This document shows positions 32,813 through 41,455 of a DNA stretch of 52,066 nt, piece by piece (positions within the stretch are counted from its first letter, which is position 1; the number at the start of each line of letters is the position of its first letter). Origin of the DNA: Velocimicrobium porci (GTDB lineage Bacteria > Bacillota > Clostridia > Lachnospirales > Lachnospiraceae); contig NZ_VUMT01000016.1 in NCBI RefSeq assembly GCF_009696045.1, positions 1 to 52,066 of the forward strand, given 5' to 3'. Below the pieces are notes generated by a model, which saw nothing but the letters and a program-made list of their open reading frames with translations, was not told the origin of the DNA and did not search any database. The position numbers and the translations under genes were made by a program.

Positions 32813-34050
32813 AACTGTTCCTTTCTATAAACCTGTGCGAATTTTAATTTACGATTAGTTCCATCCCATCCATCAATCTCAACAATCTCATCTATGGAAA
32901 AATGGCTCATGTGAATTAATACAAATGGCATACAGGTAAGCATCTCTTCCAATGTTTCCATAGGATAATCCGACACATACCTTGCACATTGCGCCAGTCT
33001 CGTTACAGAACTTCTTGCATCATTGGAATGAATTGTTCCAAAAAATCTTGCACCGGTACTCATGGCTGTAGTAAACACATGAAGTGCTTCTCCGCCTTTA
33101 ATCTCCCCGATAATGAAATTATCAATATCCTGCAAAAGTCCTAACCTAAGCTCATCCTCCAGAGTGAAATCTGTAACCACATCATTTTTTCTGACAGTCA
33201 TGGTATGCTCAAACTGAATCTGAGGGTGAACATTGCTGTAAAGCTCGTCTGATTCCTGAGAAACAAGAATGGATTGATTGAACGGAATCCAGTCAACCAT
33301 ATTGTTAAGCAATGTGGATTTTCCTGAACCACCTCGTCCTGAAATCAGAAAACCATATCCTGCATTAATTCTGTCAGCCAGATACTCCATCATTTCATCA
33401 TCCAGCATTCCATTTTCCTTAAGATAATCCCAAGTCAGCTTTTCCTTTGGCATTTTACGAATATGAATGTTATTCTTCTCCGTAGAAGTAATACAGGAAT
33501 GCTGCACATCGATTCTAAGATAAAATGCATCTACACCTTTTCTATCAGTACAATGCCCAAGCGCAAATTCCTCTGCTCGTCCTAGCCTGTGAATTCTATG
33601 GATTCTCTCATACCAAGATCTATAGTCATCCTCGCTAAAAAAACTAACATCGGTCACATATCTTTCACCATTAGCCTTTACTACAACGTGGTCAAACCCT
33701 AGCACCTTAATATCCGAAACATCCTTAGCGATAATTAACGGTGTCAGTACATAATAACCAAATACACACTGCTGAAACATTTCTAGCAATTGCCTCTTTA
33801 CCTCAGGACCTGCTCTTTCAAAATTGAATTCAATAAATTCCTTAGCACGATTCATGAGCATAATAAAATCCTGCTCAGTACCGGTAATACACTTCGTTAC
33901 TAAAGCAGGATTCAAATCACATACGTTTGCCTTCAGCTTTAGAAACATATCAGTAAGCTCATCTTTTCGGAATAAAGAATCAACATTATAAATGTTGGAC
34001 TTCAAAACCGGAGCCCCTAATGCCTTTTTCTTGTAATCTAATTTCTGCAT
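32809..34050 (-). CDS. TadA/CpaF-type secretion ATPase (copy 2)
   Basis: 413 residues of the VirB11/TadA family: YVLTPLIIAKDVSDIKVLGFDHVVV, RIHRIHRLGRAEEF, Walker A GRGGSGKST (238-246), ILVSQESDELY, LLQDIDNFIIGEIKGGEAL, and the His box GTIHSNDARS (about 348). It is clearly distinct from the copy at 14372. AGGAGG precedes ATG 34050 by 10 bases, and the 32-bp element copy C ends only 22 bases upstream. First gene of an operon with the prepilin peptidase, so it is the better candidate for pilus assembly. Confidence 0.88.
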   Translation of the reverse strand: MQKLDYKKKALGAPVLKSNIYNVDSLFRKDELTDMFLKLKANVCDLNPALVTKCITGTEQDFIMLMNRAKEFIEFNFERAGPEVKRQLLEMFQQCVFGYYVLTPLIIAKDVSDIKVLGFDHVVVKANGERYVTDVSFFSEDDYRSWYERIHRIHRLGRAEEFALGHCTDRKGVDAFYLRIDVQHSCITSTEKNNIHIRKMPKEKLTWDYLKENGMLDDEMMEYLADRINAGYGFLISGRGGSGKSTLLNNMVDWIPFNQSILVSQESDELYSNVHPQIQFEHTMTVRKNDVVTDFTLEDELRLGLLQDIDNFIIGEIKGGEALHVFTTAMSTGARFFGTIHSNDARSSVTRLAQCARYVSDYPMETLEEMLTCMPFVLIHMSHFSIDEIVEIDGWDGTNRKLKFAQVYRKEQL

Positions 34051-34071
34051 TCTTTTCTCGCCTCCTACAAT

Positions 34072-34103
34072 GTACTTGGAGCCTGAAAATCGTGATTACA
34101 GAA
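34072..34103 (-). promoter_or_regulatory. 32-bp ICE control element, copy C
   Basis: Matches copies A and B over 32 bases and directly abuts the relaxase stop codon (34104). Only 21 bases, including the ribosome site, separate it from the TadA2 start codon. This is the tightest constraint on how the element works: the transcript start must lie inside or immediately behind it, or the element is in the 5' leader. Confidence 0.75.
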
Positions 34104-35909
34104 TTAAAGAGCATTTTTTCTGATATTTTTTCTGTGCGTCTGGCACTCCCTTAAATCATATTCAGTTGATAATTCAAACAAGGCATCATTAAAAGCCTTT
34201 GCATCAAGGTATTTTGAAGATATTTCTTTTACTACTTTTTCATCATTTGTAAGAACCGTCACTGTAGTTGTTACTGTATTTTTCCCATCAATTACATCAG
34301 GGGTTGTAACAACTCGGACAATAATATCCTCTACATCCTTAGCGGTAATATATTTCATATCACTTGCAAAGATTCCATATTCTCTCGCTTCACGCTTTGC
34401 TTCGCTATGACCAACCGCCTTAAAGAAAGATAAACCTCTCTCGTCAACCTCAAACTTCTTATTATCTAAATAATTCTTGATAATCTTATATTGGTCATTT
34501 AGCTCAGTATCCTGCGCTTTTGCGTAAATTAACTGTGCCTTTTGATCAGCAATATAATCTGCTACTTCCTCTACACTTTTTCCATAAATATTCATCAGCC
34601 TATCAGACAGCTCCTGATATCTTTTGAAGTCTTCAATGTACTCAGTCCTTCCATAAGCATCATATAAATATGCCCGAATCATATACTTTTTCATTTCCTC
34701 GTAAATAGAAATAATAGGCTTATATGCTTTTAAGTTTTCACGGATTTCTTTTCTTTCTTCTGATAAATTTTTTCTTCTACTTATGATATCTGAAAGAGCA
34801 AGCTCCGCATTATCTACACCTCTTGAATAATAATGGACCAGCTCATAAACATAACCTATCTCATTTAGTTGCTTACTCATTCTTTGAATCTGCCAGTTAT
34901 CATTCCTTGTTTCTTCCCACGGATTTCTACCAAGACGAAGCATACGCACAGCTTCTTTCTTCTCGTCCTGATTCATATCCGAATAGTTTTTCATTTTACT
35001 TGGAGTAAATAACAACATCTCTTTTTCAGAAATATAATGGGCTTCCTCAGATATAGACTTCCATACCAATGGATCCATTTTCGTAGATAATCTTTGACAT
35101 ATACCTTCTATCGTATAATTCTTACCAAGCTGTCCTGTTCGCATTGCCCTTTGCATTCCATCCATCTGTAGTGACAGATTCTTACCTACATTAACCGTAA
35201 GACCATCCGCTCTAAGATATGCAATAAAAGCAGCAAAATCATCTGTCTGCTCAATGGCATTATCTATAAGCCCTCTAAGAATCATCTTTCTTTGTGGAAG
35301 CGGAATATCCTCTAGCCTCTTCTTCCTATTCCACTTTTCATTAGGAGTAAATCCATATTTCTCTGCCAATTCATTAACCGCTGGTTCCAATACCTTACTC
35401 ATAAAATCATTGTCCATATGAATTTTCTTTCCATACAGCCCTACAGTATTCAAAATAAAATGAATATGAAGATTCTCTGTATTGGTATGAACCGCGTACA
35501 CCACCTGGTTATCCGGAAATACTTTCTGCATCAGCTCATCAAGTAATAACATCAGCTTCCCTGCATTTTTCGGATCAGACTCTGTAACATCAAGTGAAAT
35601 AACACCATGAGTTGCAACTCGCCCATCTAACTTTCCATAAAACTCCTTAATCTGCATCATCTCTTCTGTCGCATTTTTAATGTCTGTAATATGTCTTGCT
35701 CCAACATATAGACCATCCACCGTTTTAATATCATTCATCACATAAGTAAGCTCATTTCCCATTTGAAATTGAGATGAGTCTGCTATCCTGATGCAAACCT
35801 TTTCCGGGTTTTCAATATAATCAATAGAACTTTGAATTTGTGACGCTCCTGACCTTGTACTGCTACTTGCTTTAACATTCCAAATTTTAATTACTATACC
35901 TTCTGCCAT
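34104..35909 (-). CDS. MOBP-type relaxase of the ICE
   Basis: 601 residues. It nicks oriT and stays bound to the transferred strand. The N-terminal domain holds the presumed catalytic Tyr in SIDYIENPEKV (about Y31), THGVISLDV, and the metal-binding motif HTNTENLHIHFILN (H141, H148, H150). A long helical C-terminal region follows. ATG 35909 is behind AAAGGGGGCGAC; the frame extends to 35939. Last gene of the unit from copy D. Full length, unlike the MobV remnant at the left end. Confidence 0.88.
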   Translation of the reverse strand: MAEGIVIKIWNVKASSSTRSGASQIQSSIDYIENPEKVCIRIADSSQFQMGNELTYVMNDIKTVDGLYVGARHITDIKNATEEMMQIKEFYGKLDGRVATHGVISLDVTESDPKNAGKLMLLLDELMQKVFPDNQVVYAVHTNTENLHIHFILNTVGLYGKKIHMDNDFMSKVLEPAVNELAEKYGFTPNEKWNRKKRLEDIPLPQRKMILRGLIDNAIEQTDDFAAFIAYLRADGLTVNVGKNLSLQMDGMQRAMRTGQLGKNYTIEGICQRLSTKMDPLVWKSISEEAHYISEKEMLLFTPSKMKNYSDMNQDEKKEAVRMLRLGRNPWEETRNDNWQIQRMSKQLNEIGYVYELVHYYSRGVDNAELALSDIISRRKNLSEERKEIRENLKAYKPIISIYEEMKKYMIRAYLYDAYGRTEYIEDFKRYQELSDRLMNIYGKSVEEVADYIADQKAQLIYAKAQDTELNDQYKIIKNYLDNKKFEVDERGLSFFKAVGHSEAKREAREYGIFASDMKYITAKDVEDIIVRVVTTPDVIDGKNTVTTTVTVLTNDEKVVKEISSKYLDAKAFNDALFELSTEYDLRECQTHRKNIRKNAL

Positions 35910-36014
35910 GTCGCCCCCTTTCTTTTTCCCCATATACAACAGCAGCCGCCCATTACTGGACGGCTACCTGATAGAGGAAAATACATATGACAAATCATAA
36001 AACAATAACCTAAT

Positions 36015-36269
36015 TTAAAGTTTCTCATACTCTTCAAGAACCCTTACGGAAATGTCCTCTCTAAGTGATCTCGCCATAGGAAAACACACATCTTTATATT
36101 CACCACGGCTATTTTGTTTGGAAGGATAACCCACAAAGAGGTTTCCATCCTTTGTTTTTAACACCCTAATTCCACAGACCACAAAATCACCATCCAACGT
36201 GAAGCTCCCGTAAGCTAAGCAACTATCTTCACTCGGTGCTTTTGTAAGTCTAACCTCTGTTACCTGCAT
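36015..36269 (-). CDS. SpoVG-family protein (short)
   Basis: 84 residues with the whole SpoVG fold: MQVTEVRLTKAPSEDSCLAYGSFTLDGDFVVCGIRVLKTKDG...FVGYPSKQ..GEYKDVCFPM. SpoVG proteins bind nucleic acids and act as site-specific regulators. Ribosome site AAGGAG. It directly follows a second, longer SpoVG gene, so a duplication is likely. On ICEs such proteins may help regulate or protect transferred DNA; inferred. Confidence 0.85.
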   Translation of the reverse strand: MQVTEVRLTKAPSEDSCLAYGSFTLDGDFVVCGIRVLKTKDGNLFVGYPSKQNSRGEYKDVCFPMARSLREDISVRVLEEYEKL

Positions 36270-36281
36270 AAAACACTCTCC

Positions 36282-36641
36282 TTATCTGCTTTTTCCTTTC
36301 TTCGGAGCAGGTGCGGCTGCGCTCTCTGCCTCTGTCTGGGTCTGTTCCTGTGAAGCCTCCTGATTCTGCGCCTGCTCCTGCTTTTCCACCTGCTGTTTAT
36401 ACTCGTCAATAATCGCACCGGTAATGGATGCATATAATTCCTTACTTAATGGAAATGCAATATCCTCATAGGAACCGTCCTGCTTTTCCCTGGAAGGGAA
36501 GGCCACAAAATTATGACCATTCTTATCCTCCATAACACGAACACCTCTAACCGCAAATGCTCCATCAAGAGCAAAACTTCCAATTGCCTTTACGGCAGTA
36601 TCTGTCTTTAACAGATTTAATCTAACTTCTGATACCTGCAT
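36282..36641 (-). CDS. SpoVG-family protein (with Gln/Ala-rich tail)
   Basis: 119 residues: SpoVG domain (1-84; MQVSEVRLNLLKTDTAVKAIGSFALDGAFAVRGVRVMED) followed by a Gln/Glu-rich tail (KQEQAQNQEASQEQTQTEAE) and a basic end KKGKSR. ATG 36641 is 9 bases behind GGAG; the frame runs to 36806 but is antisense-free overlap with the upstream gene. The tail is absent from the paralogue. Nucleic-acid binding regulator by family. Confidence 0.85.
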   Translation of the reverse strand: MQVSEVRLNLLKTDTAVKAIGSFALDGAFAVRGVRVMEDKNGHNFVAFPSREKQDGSYEDIAFPLSKELYASITGAIIDEYKQQVEKQEQAQNQEASQEQTQTEAESAAAPAPKKGKSR

Positions 36642-36657
36642 AATTAAAATCTCCTTT

Positions 36658-37692
36658 CTATCTATGGTGGCGAGGACGTGCTGCCTCTGCCTGTGACTGT
36701 GTTGCTTCATAGCTCTGAGTATTCTCAGATACCTTAGCTTCAAGCTGTTCAATAGTTGTATCTGCAAGGGAAATTGTCTTTGCCTTTGCATCATATCTAT
36801 AAACATGATCTGAAAGCTGTTCCTCAGTAGCTACCTGAGTACCATTTACCTCCTGAACCATCTCAGCTAAAGATTCCGGTGTTCCCATATCTGTAGATAC
36901 TGCAATGCACTCATGCACAGATGATGGAAGAATAAAAAGATCCGTTCCTACCTTTTCAGCAAGTCCAGATAATGCATCCTCATAAAACATGGAAGCTGCA
37001 CCATTAACCTTTGCTGTATTCGAGATTACATACATCTGCTGGTTTGCCGGCATATCTGCAAACATCGCCTCTGCAATCTCGTCTGGCATTCCATCCTTGG
37101 AAAACATCTCTCTCATAACTTCATTCATCGACTGAACCGTAATAGGAAGAATTTCCTTAGTATTCTTCATTGCAAGCTCATGAATGGTTTCTGCAGTAAC
37201 TCCCCACATAGCCATATGCTCATTTTTGATGGTGACTGTAGCCATTCCATCAAGATTATTACCAAGCATCACCTTATAAATGAGAGCCAAATCTTCTCTG
37301 TTCATATGAGGCGCGCTAGCAAGAAGATCTCTATTTCTTTCAGCATTTACCGCTACCATGATGATCTTATCCTGCACAAAATCAAAGTTCTGAAAATCCT
37401 TTCCAATAGAAGCAAATTCATCTGGAGCATTGATATGTTCCATTGCCACTCTTCCGACTTCACCCAGTACAATATCAAGATCTGCACCCTCTTCGTACTT
37501 CTTGAAAAATCCCTCAAGATAAATATTTGGTGCAATGTTTGACCCCTCCGGTCTGACTGTTACCGCGTGAAGGACTGTACCATTGTTCTTTGATACTTCA
37601 TTAAGTGCTACTACCACATTCTTGTACTCATCGGATAAAACCTCGTGAAGGTTCATCTGAACGTACTCCTGAAATTCCTGAAAATTAAGCAT
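36658..37692 (-). CDS. DUF5688-family protein
   Basis: 344 residues resembling DUF5688 proteins of Firmicute ICEs, from the MLNFQEFQEYVQMNLHEVL start, NIYLEGFFKKYEEGADLDIVL and the FILPSSVHECIAV segment near the middle-end. No catalytic motif is known; function unknown. The tail is Gln/Ala/Glu-rich and ends with RPRHHR. ATG 37692 has AAAGGAG upstream and overlaps the small upstream gene by 8 bases. In a unit with two SpoVG genes and the relaxase. Confidence 0.7.
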   Translation of the reverse strand: MLNFQEFQEYVQMNLHEVLSDEYKNVVVALNEVSKNNGTVLHAVTVRPEGSNIAPNIYLEGFFKKYEEGADLDIVLGEVGRVAMEHINAPDEFASIGKDFQNFDFVQDKIIMVAVNAERNRDLLASAPHMNREDLALIYKVMLGNNLDGMATVTIKNEHMAMWGVTAETIHELAMKNTKEILPITVQSMNEVMREMFSKDGMPDEIAEAMFADMPANQQMYVISNTAKVNGAASMFYEDALSGLAEKVGTDLFILPSSVHECIAVSTDMGTPESLAEMVQEVNGTQVATEEQLSDHVYRYDAKAKTISLADTTIEQLEAKVSENTQSYEATQSQAEAARPRHHR

Positions 37693-37825
37693 GTTTCTCT
37701 TTCTCCTTTCTCTTACCGCTTTTTCTGTTCTTTGCAAGATACATGTCATAAGCCAGAATTGTACCTGCCTTATCTGATCTGCTTTCTTTTGCAATGATTA
37801 CATTGCCGTTAGTTACATAATCCAT
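37685..37825 (-). CDS. small basic 46-aa protein, first gene of the relaxase operon
   Basis: MDYVTNGNVIIAKESRSDKA at the start, AKNRKSGKRKEKEKHA at the end. ATG 37825 is 9 bases behind AAAGGAG and the stop overlaps the start of the DUF5688 gene, so translation is probably coupled. The strongly basic tail suggests RNA or DNA binding. It may also be a leader peptide. No family recognised. Confidence 0.6.
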   Translation of the reverse strand: MDYVTNGNVIIAKESRSDKAGTILAYDMYLAKNRKSGKRKEKEKHA

Positions 37826-37873
37826 AATCGCTTTCTCCTTTCATTTATTTGTTGGATTTGTTCCTTACATTTA

Positions 37874-37905
37874 GTACTTGGAGCCTGAAAATCGTGATTA
37901 CAGAA
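37874..37905 (-). promoter_or_regulatory. 32-bp ICE control element, copy D
   Basis: Matches copy A over 32 bases. It lies 49 bases upstream of the small basic gene and 14 bases after the ArdC-like stop codon. Confidence 0.75.
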
Positions 37906-37918
37906 AATAATGAAAAAT

Positions 37919-38893
37919 TTATCTCACTTTTTTTCTTTTATTTTCTGTCATCGTTTCAACTGACTCTTCGCTCTTCGCTTCCGTCTCTTGCTTTTCCTGC
38001 AATTTAACAAGAGCATTTTCAAGATTGCTTGAAATACTATCTGCTGTTTCCTTAATCAAATCCAAGCTTTCCTTGAGTTCTGTCACTTCCTTATCCTTGC
38101 TCCATCCCGAAATATAACCAAAGGAATAATCAGACGTATCAAGTCCGCCATCCTCACCAATCATGGCCGCCACCCAAAAAGCTACCGACTCTGCCTGGAC
38201 CTCTTTAGTCTTTCGATCAAACTTATCTTCTTCGCTTCCATGCCCTAATTCCGCATGAGCAATTTCATGAATCAATGTCTTAATAGTCTGTAACTCTGGC
38301 AAATCTTCTTTCACTACAATCCGCTTTTCCCTAGGACTATAAAATCCATTGGCACCGCTATTAATAGGTTCAAATGTTACAGGCACAGGACTTATCTCAA
38401 TCAGCGCAGACTTAATCACCTCAAAATCATCTACCCCGCCTTGAAGCAAATGCACCAGACTTGGCAGTGGCTCTCCACTTGTCTGTGCCACATCAAATAC
38501 GTAAGCCGGTCTGAATCCCTGAAACTCCTTAGTAACCTTTTCCGTTTTCTGCTTTCCGTCTTCTCCAAGCACCGGATGCGAATTTTCATCATATACAGGC
38601 TCATCCACATCTGCCTTGTATTTCACCGGGGCAATAATCACAATTCCAGATTCATTCCTATTAACAGTTCGATTAAATTCCGTCTGCCAGGTCTTGTACC
38701 CGCATACATAAGAAGCATCAGGTCTCTGCGATGCAATCAAAATACAGTTATTGATGCTATAATTTGGAAACTTCGCCATCGTCCTTATGTAGTCCTTGTA
38801 ATTTTCAGATTCAAATATGGCCCGAACACCGTTCTCCAACTTTTCCTGAATCATGCTCATTTTTTCTTCCCTACTGACTTTTGGTTTACTCAA
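37919..38893 (-). CDS. ArdC-like antirestriction protein with IrrE/ImmA-type zinc peptidase
   Basis: 324 residues: an N-terminal ssDNA-binding domain (about 1-130; FPNYSINNCILIASQRPDASYVCGYKTWQ, GIVIIAPV) and a metallopeptidase domain with HEIAHAELGH (209-218) and a downstream Glu in VQAESVAFWV. This is the ArdC arrangement, which protects incoming single-stranded DNA from restriction at establishment. The C-terminal tail is charged. The start codon is TTG 38893, behind GGAGGAAG. It forms a unit alone between copies D and E of the 32-bp element. Confidence 0.82.
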   Translation of the reverse strand: MSKPKVSREEKMSMIQEKLENGVRAIFESENYKDYIRTMAKFPNYSINNCILIASQRPDASYVCGYKTWQTEFNRTVNRNESGIVIIAPVKYKADVDEPVYDENSHPVLGEDGKQKTEKVTKEFQGFRPAYVFDVAQTSGEPLPSLVHLLQGGVDDFEVIKSALIEISPVPVTFEPINSGANGFYSPREKRIVVKEDLPELQTIKTLIHEIAHAELGHGSEEDKFDRKTKEVQAESVAFWVAAMIGEDGGLDTSDYSFGYISGWSKDKEVTELKESLDLIKETADSISSNLENALVKLQEKQETEAKSEESVETMTENKRKKVR

Positions 38894-38938
38894 AGCAACT
38901 TCCTCCTTTCCTAGACTTGTAGAAATTATCTACATCAT

Positions 38939-38970
38939 GTACTTGGAGCCCAAAAATCGTGATTACAGAA
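38939..38970 (-). promoter_or_regulatory. 32-bp ICE control element, copy E
   Basis: Two bases differ from copy A, changing the central TTTTCAGG to TTTTTGGG. It lies 46 bases upstream of the ArdC start and shares its first T residues with the preceding terminator. Confidence 0.7.
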
Positions 38971-38997
38971 AAAGCTCGAAGATTTCTCTCCGAGCTT
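38968..38997 (-). terminator. intrinsic terminator behind radC-like gene
   Basis: AAGCTCG and CGAGCTT pair on the minus strand over a 12-base loop and are followed by TTTC, which is also the beginning of control element E. Confidence 0.7.
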
Positions 38998-39002
38998 CAT
39001 GT

Positions 39003-39563
39003 CTATCTACTTCTTTTTCTTCTTACAGGGGTTATTGCTTCATCAGCTGATTGCTCCGCTACTGCAAATCTATCACGATCTATGTTCTGATAATTTTCCT
39101 CCAACTTGGCATGTTCAAATTCCATCAACCCTTTTTCTCTAAAGCTAAAATAAGAACGATTGTCTCCACCCACAATAATATGATCTCTGAGTGGTATTCC
39201 TATCAGTTCACCCACCTTAAGCATTCTATCTGTAATCATGGAATCCCATTTACTCGGACTCAAATTACCCGATGGATGATTATGCAGTAAAATCATAGAA
39301 TTGGCATTTGATAAAATAGCACTCTTTAATATCTCTCTTGGATGCGCCACACATTCATCTACAGCCCCCATACTGACAAAATTACAATTAACCGGTATAC
39401 CGTCTGAACGCAAATTAATAACACAAACAACTTCCCTATCTAATTCACACATATTTTGCCCAAGCAACTCCACCACGTCCATAGGCATCGTAATCGGTTT
39501 CTTGCTCATAAGCGTCGCATCCTTCACTAACCTCACTGATACCACATCTATCTGACTCTCCAC
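39003..39563 (-). CDS. RadC-like JAB-domain protein
   Basis: 186 residues with the JAMM-type metal site LLHNHPSGNLSPSKWD (about 92-107). RadC-like proteins of mobile elements are mostly C-terminal JAB domains without the N-terminal helix-hairpin-helix, as here. The biochemical role is not settled; the metal-binding fold is clear. GTG 39563 is behind AAGGAG. The basic tail VRRKRSR is probably DNA binding. Last gene of the unit from copy F. Confidence 0.85.
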   Translation of the reverse strand: MESQIDVVSVRLVKDATLMSKKPITMPMDVVELLGQNMCELDREVVCVINLRSDGIPVNCNFVSMGAVDECVAHPREILKSAILSNANSMILLHNHPSGNLSPSKWDSMITDRMLKVGELIGIPLRDHIIVGGDNRSYFSFREKGLMEFEHAKLEENYQNIDRDRFAVAEQSADEAITPVRRKRSR

Positions 39564-39666
39564 GAATATCTCCTTCCTCTGTAAAATCTACTCGTATAAA
39601 AAACTCCTCCGTATGATTATTCATAAAGCGGAATAAGTCCCTTACATTTATTTCTTGTTCCACCAT
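39445..39666 (-). CDS. small acidic protein overlapping radC
   Basis: 73 residues, MVEQEINVRDLFRFMNNHTEEFFIRVDFTEEGDI at the start, which looks like a real small protein; the last 36 residues read through the radC start in another frame and look less natural. The start follows the RHH stop immediately, so it may be translationally coupled. The overlap of 119 bases is unusually long. Confidence 0.4.
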   Translation of the reverse strand: MVEQEINVRDLFRFMNNHTEEFFIRVDFTEEGDIRGESDRCGISEVSEGCDAYEQETDYDAYGRGGVAWAKYV

Positions 39667-39999
39667 CTATTCCTCCTTCGACAACTTCTGGTCAACTTGA
39701 CCAAAAGTGTCCCTCGAACTTAAAATCTTCTTTATTTCCTGTAACTCACTGTATATTGCAAGCTTATCTTCTTCTGAAACTGAATCCTTAAGTACAATTG
39801 TCCGAAGCGACAAGTCAATACTTGAAAGCCTCTTTACCGCATCCATATATTTAATAGAAGGGCAAATTAACTTTTGCTGGCCAGACAGAACATAACGGAT
39901 ATACTGCGACCTATTCATTCCAAGCTCTTCCCTTAAACAATCAAGCCTTAACACATCGTCTTCAGAAAGTGACAAAAACAATCTCTTATTTGCTGCCAT
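39667..39999 (-). CDS. ribbon-helix-helix mobilization accessory protein (MobC-like)
   Basis: 110 residues: basic start MAANKRLFLSLSEDDVLRLDCLREELGMNRSQYIRYVL, the RHH DNA-binding layout of MobC-like relaxosome proteins, then helices (YMDAVKRLSSIDLSLRTIVLKD) as in that family. It should bind oriT and help the relaxase. GAGGAGGGT precedes ATG 39999, and the gene overlaps the upstream one by 14 bases. A copy of the palindrome GGTCAACTTGACC falls inside its last codons. Confidence 0.7.
   Translation of the reverse strand: MAANKRLFLSLSEDDVLRLDCLREELGMNRSQYIRYVLSGQQKLICPSIKYMDAVKRLSSIDLSLRTIVLKDSVSEEDKLAIYSELQEIKKILSSRDTFGQVDQKLSKEE
39684..39708. repeat. 25-bp palindrome, copy 1 (GGTCAACTTGACC core)
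   Basis: Identical to copy 3. It lies in the coding end of the RHH gene, where it encodes FGQVDQKL, so coding and site functions overlap. Confidence 0.7.
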
Positions 40000-41422
40000 C
40001 CTTACCCTCCTCGTATTCTTTGAAATCATCAGATGTACTGTCATCTTCAATAGGCACATTGGCATTTATTCCAGTAAGCGCCTCATACTGATGAATCATC
40101 TCCGAGGCATCTGCATAATAATCATCATTTACCTCATGAAAACCTGCACTTTTTACCACAAGCTTCTTTTCAGGATCATCATCTAAAAAAGCAGACTTTC
40201 TATAAGTACCAAGTAACTTATCAAGTTCTGCCACTGCTTCAGAATACAATCCCTGCTTTAAATACCTCTCAAATGAAATCAGCTCATCCATTGGCAGCAT
40301 CTGAAAACGACATGGCCTATCGTTATACTCAGCAACCACAAACCATTCCCCAGCTATCAATTCCTTTGCAGCCTCTCGCTTCATTCTTGCTTCACTTGCC
40401 TTACAAATCTGACGCAAAAAGCCTCTAACATTTTCATAATTATTTGCAACATTTGGCATTTCCAAGAGCCTAATAACATACTCTGCATTAAGTCCATGAT
40501 CACCGGCATAATTCAAAAGATCTTCAAGCTCAGTTCCATGATATTCATGCCATCCGGCATACAGTGCTAACTTTGCTTGATTACAAAGTGTTTTATCAGC
40601 CAACAACAACTCTATGGATTTTTTTCTATTTGCACTTATTCTCTCTGACGTAATCTCTCCCTTAACGGATTTCTTTTTCTCAAGATTCTCACAATCACCC
40701 AAAAGCTTTTCAAAAAACTTGCACCTGCACAAAAGACCAGCAATTCTACTCTTCGCATTTTCTACTGAAAGCAGATGGTTCTTATCATCATCTTTCCGAT
40801 AAAAGCTTTCTCTACGTCCACCAGTTTTACTACAATCCCTCTCTCCCGGAAAAATATCACTCACGTTATGAAGAAAAATATCTTCCTTTACATCCTTCCC
40901 CACTACACAAGCAGTATCTATTCGAACTACCGGTTCCGTCATAACAGCAAGAATATTCTCTGACTTAATCTTTAGAAGTTGTTTTTGTAGTTCTTCCTTT
41001 TCAGTCTTAAGTGCTGCCACTTCATTTTTAAGTTCAGTGTTTCGCTTCTTATATTCTGCAAACTGAGGATTTTCTACTTTATTAGGCACTTTCACCGCCA
41101 AAGGATCTTCGCCTTTCCTTCCTTTAGGCGCAGGAGCTGGGCCAGTAAATAGAACAGCTGCATCTGTTCCAACATACTTGCACAGGTCCTCAATAAAGGT
41201 TCGAAATGATGCAATATCCAAAGATGTCTTATTGTCCTTTACTTCAAGCATCGGGCATTCACCCTTAAATGGAGCTTCAGCTTTACTCTTGTTTGTGTTA
41301 TAGGATTTTGCCAAATTAGCATCCTTTACCTTCTGAAATAGGGAATCAAAATCTATTGGATCTGTCCCAACTAAGTGATATACCTCAATATATTTTTCCA
41401 AGGCCGTTAATTTATCTTTCAT
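39986..41422 (-). CDS. unknown 478-aa protein, first gene of the mobilization unit
   Basis: 478 residues, soluble, with a coiled coil in the middle (about 126-153, EYKKRNTELKNEVAALKTEKEELQKQLLKIKSE), a cysteine-containing region and a helical C-terminal half (ANRKKSIELLLADKTLCNQAKLALYAGWHEYHG). The extreme C-terminus is acidic. No signal or membrane segment. ATG 41422 has AAGGAG upstream; 32-bp element copy F ends 34 bases upstream. It precedes the RHH gene and may be a relaxosome or replication accessory; not recognised. Confidence 0.6.
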   Translation of the reverse strand: MKDKLTALEKYIEVYHLVGTDPIDFDSLFQKVKDANLAKSYNTNKSKAEAPFKGECPMLEVKDNKTSLDIASFRTFIEDLCKYVGTDAAVLFTGPAPAPKGRKGEDPLAVKVPNKVENPQFAEYKKRNTELKNEVAALKTEKEELQKQLLKIKSENILAVMTEPVVRIDTACVVGKDVKEDIFLHNVSDIFPGERDCSKTGGRRESFYRKDDDKNHLLSVENAKSRIAGLLCRCKFFEKLLGDCENLEKKKSVKGEITSERISANRKKSIELLLADKTLCNQAKLALYAGWHEYHGTELEDLLNYAGDHGLNAEYVIRLLEMPNVANNYENVRGFLRQICKASEARMKREAAKELIAGEWFVVAEYNDRPCRFQMLPMDELISFERYLKQGLYSEAVAELDKLLGTYRKSAFLDDDPEKKLVVKSAGFHEVNDDYYADASEMIHQYEALTGINANVPIEDDSTSDDFKEYEEGKDGSK

Positions 41423-41455
41423 TTCTTTCTCACTCCTTTCCTTGACCTCTAATAA

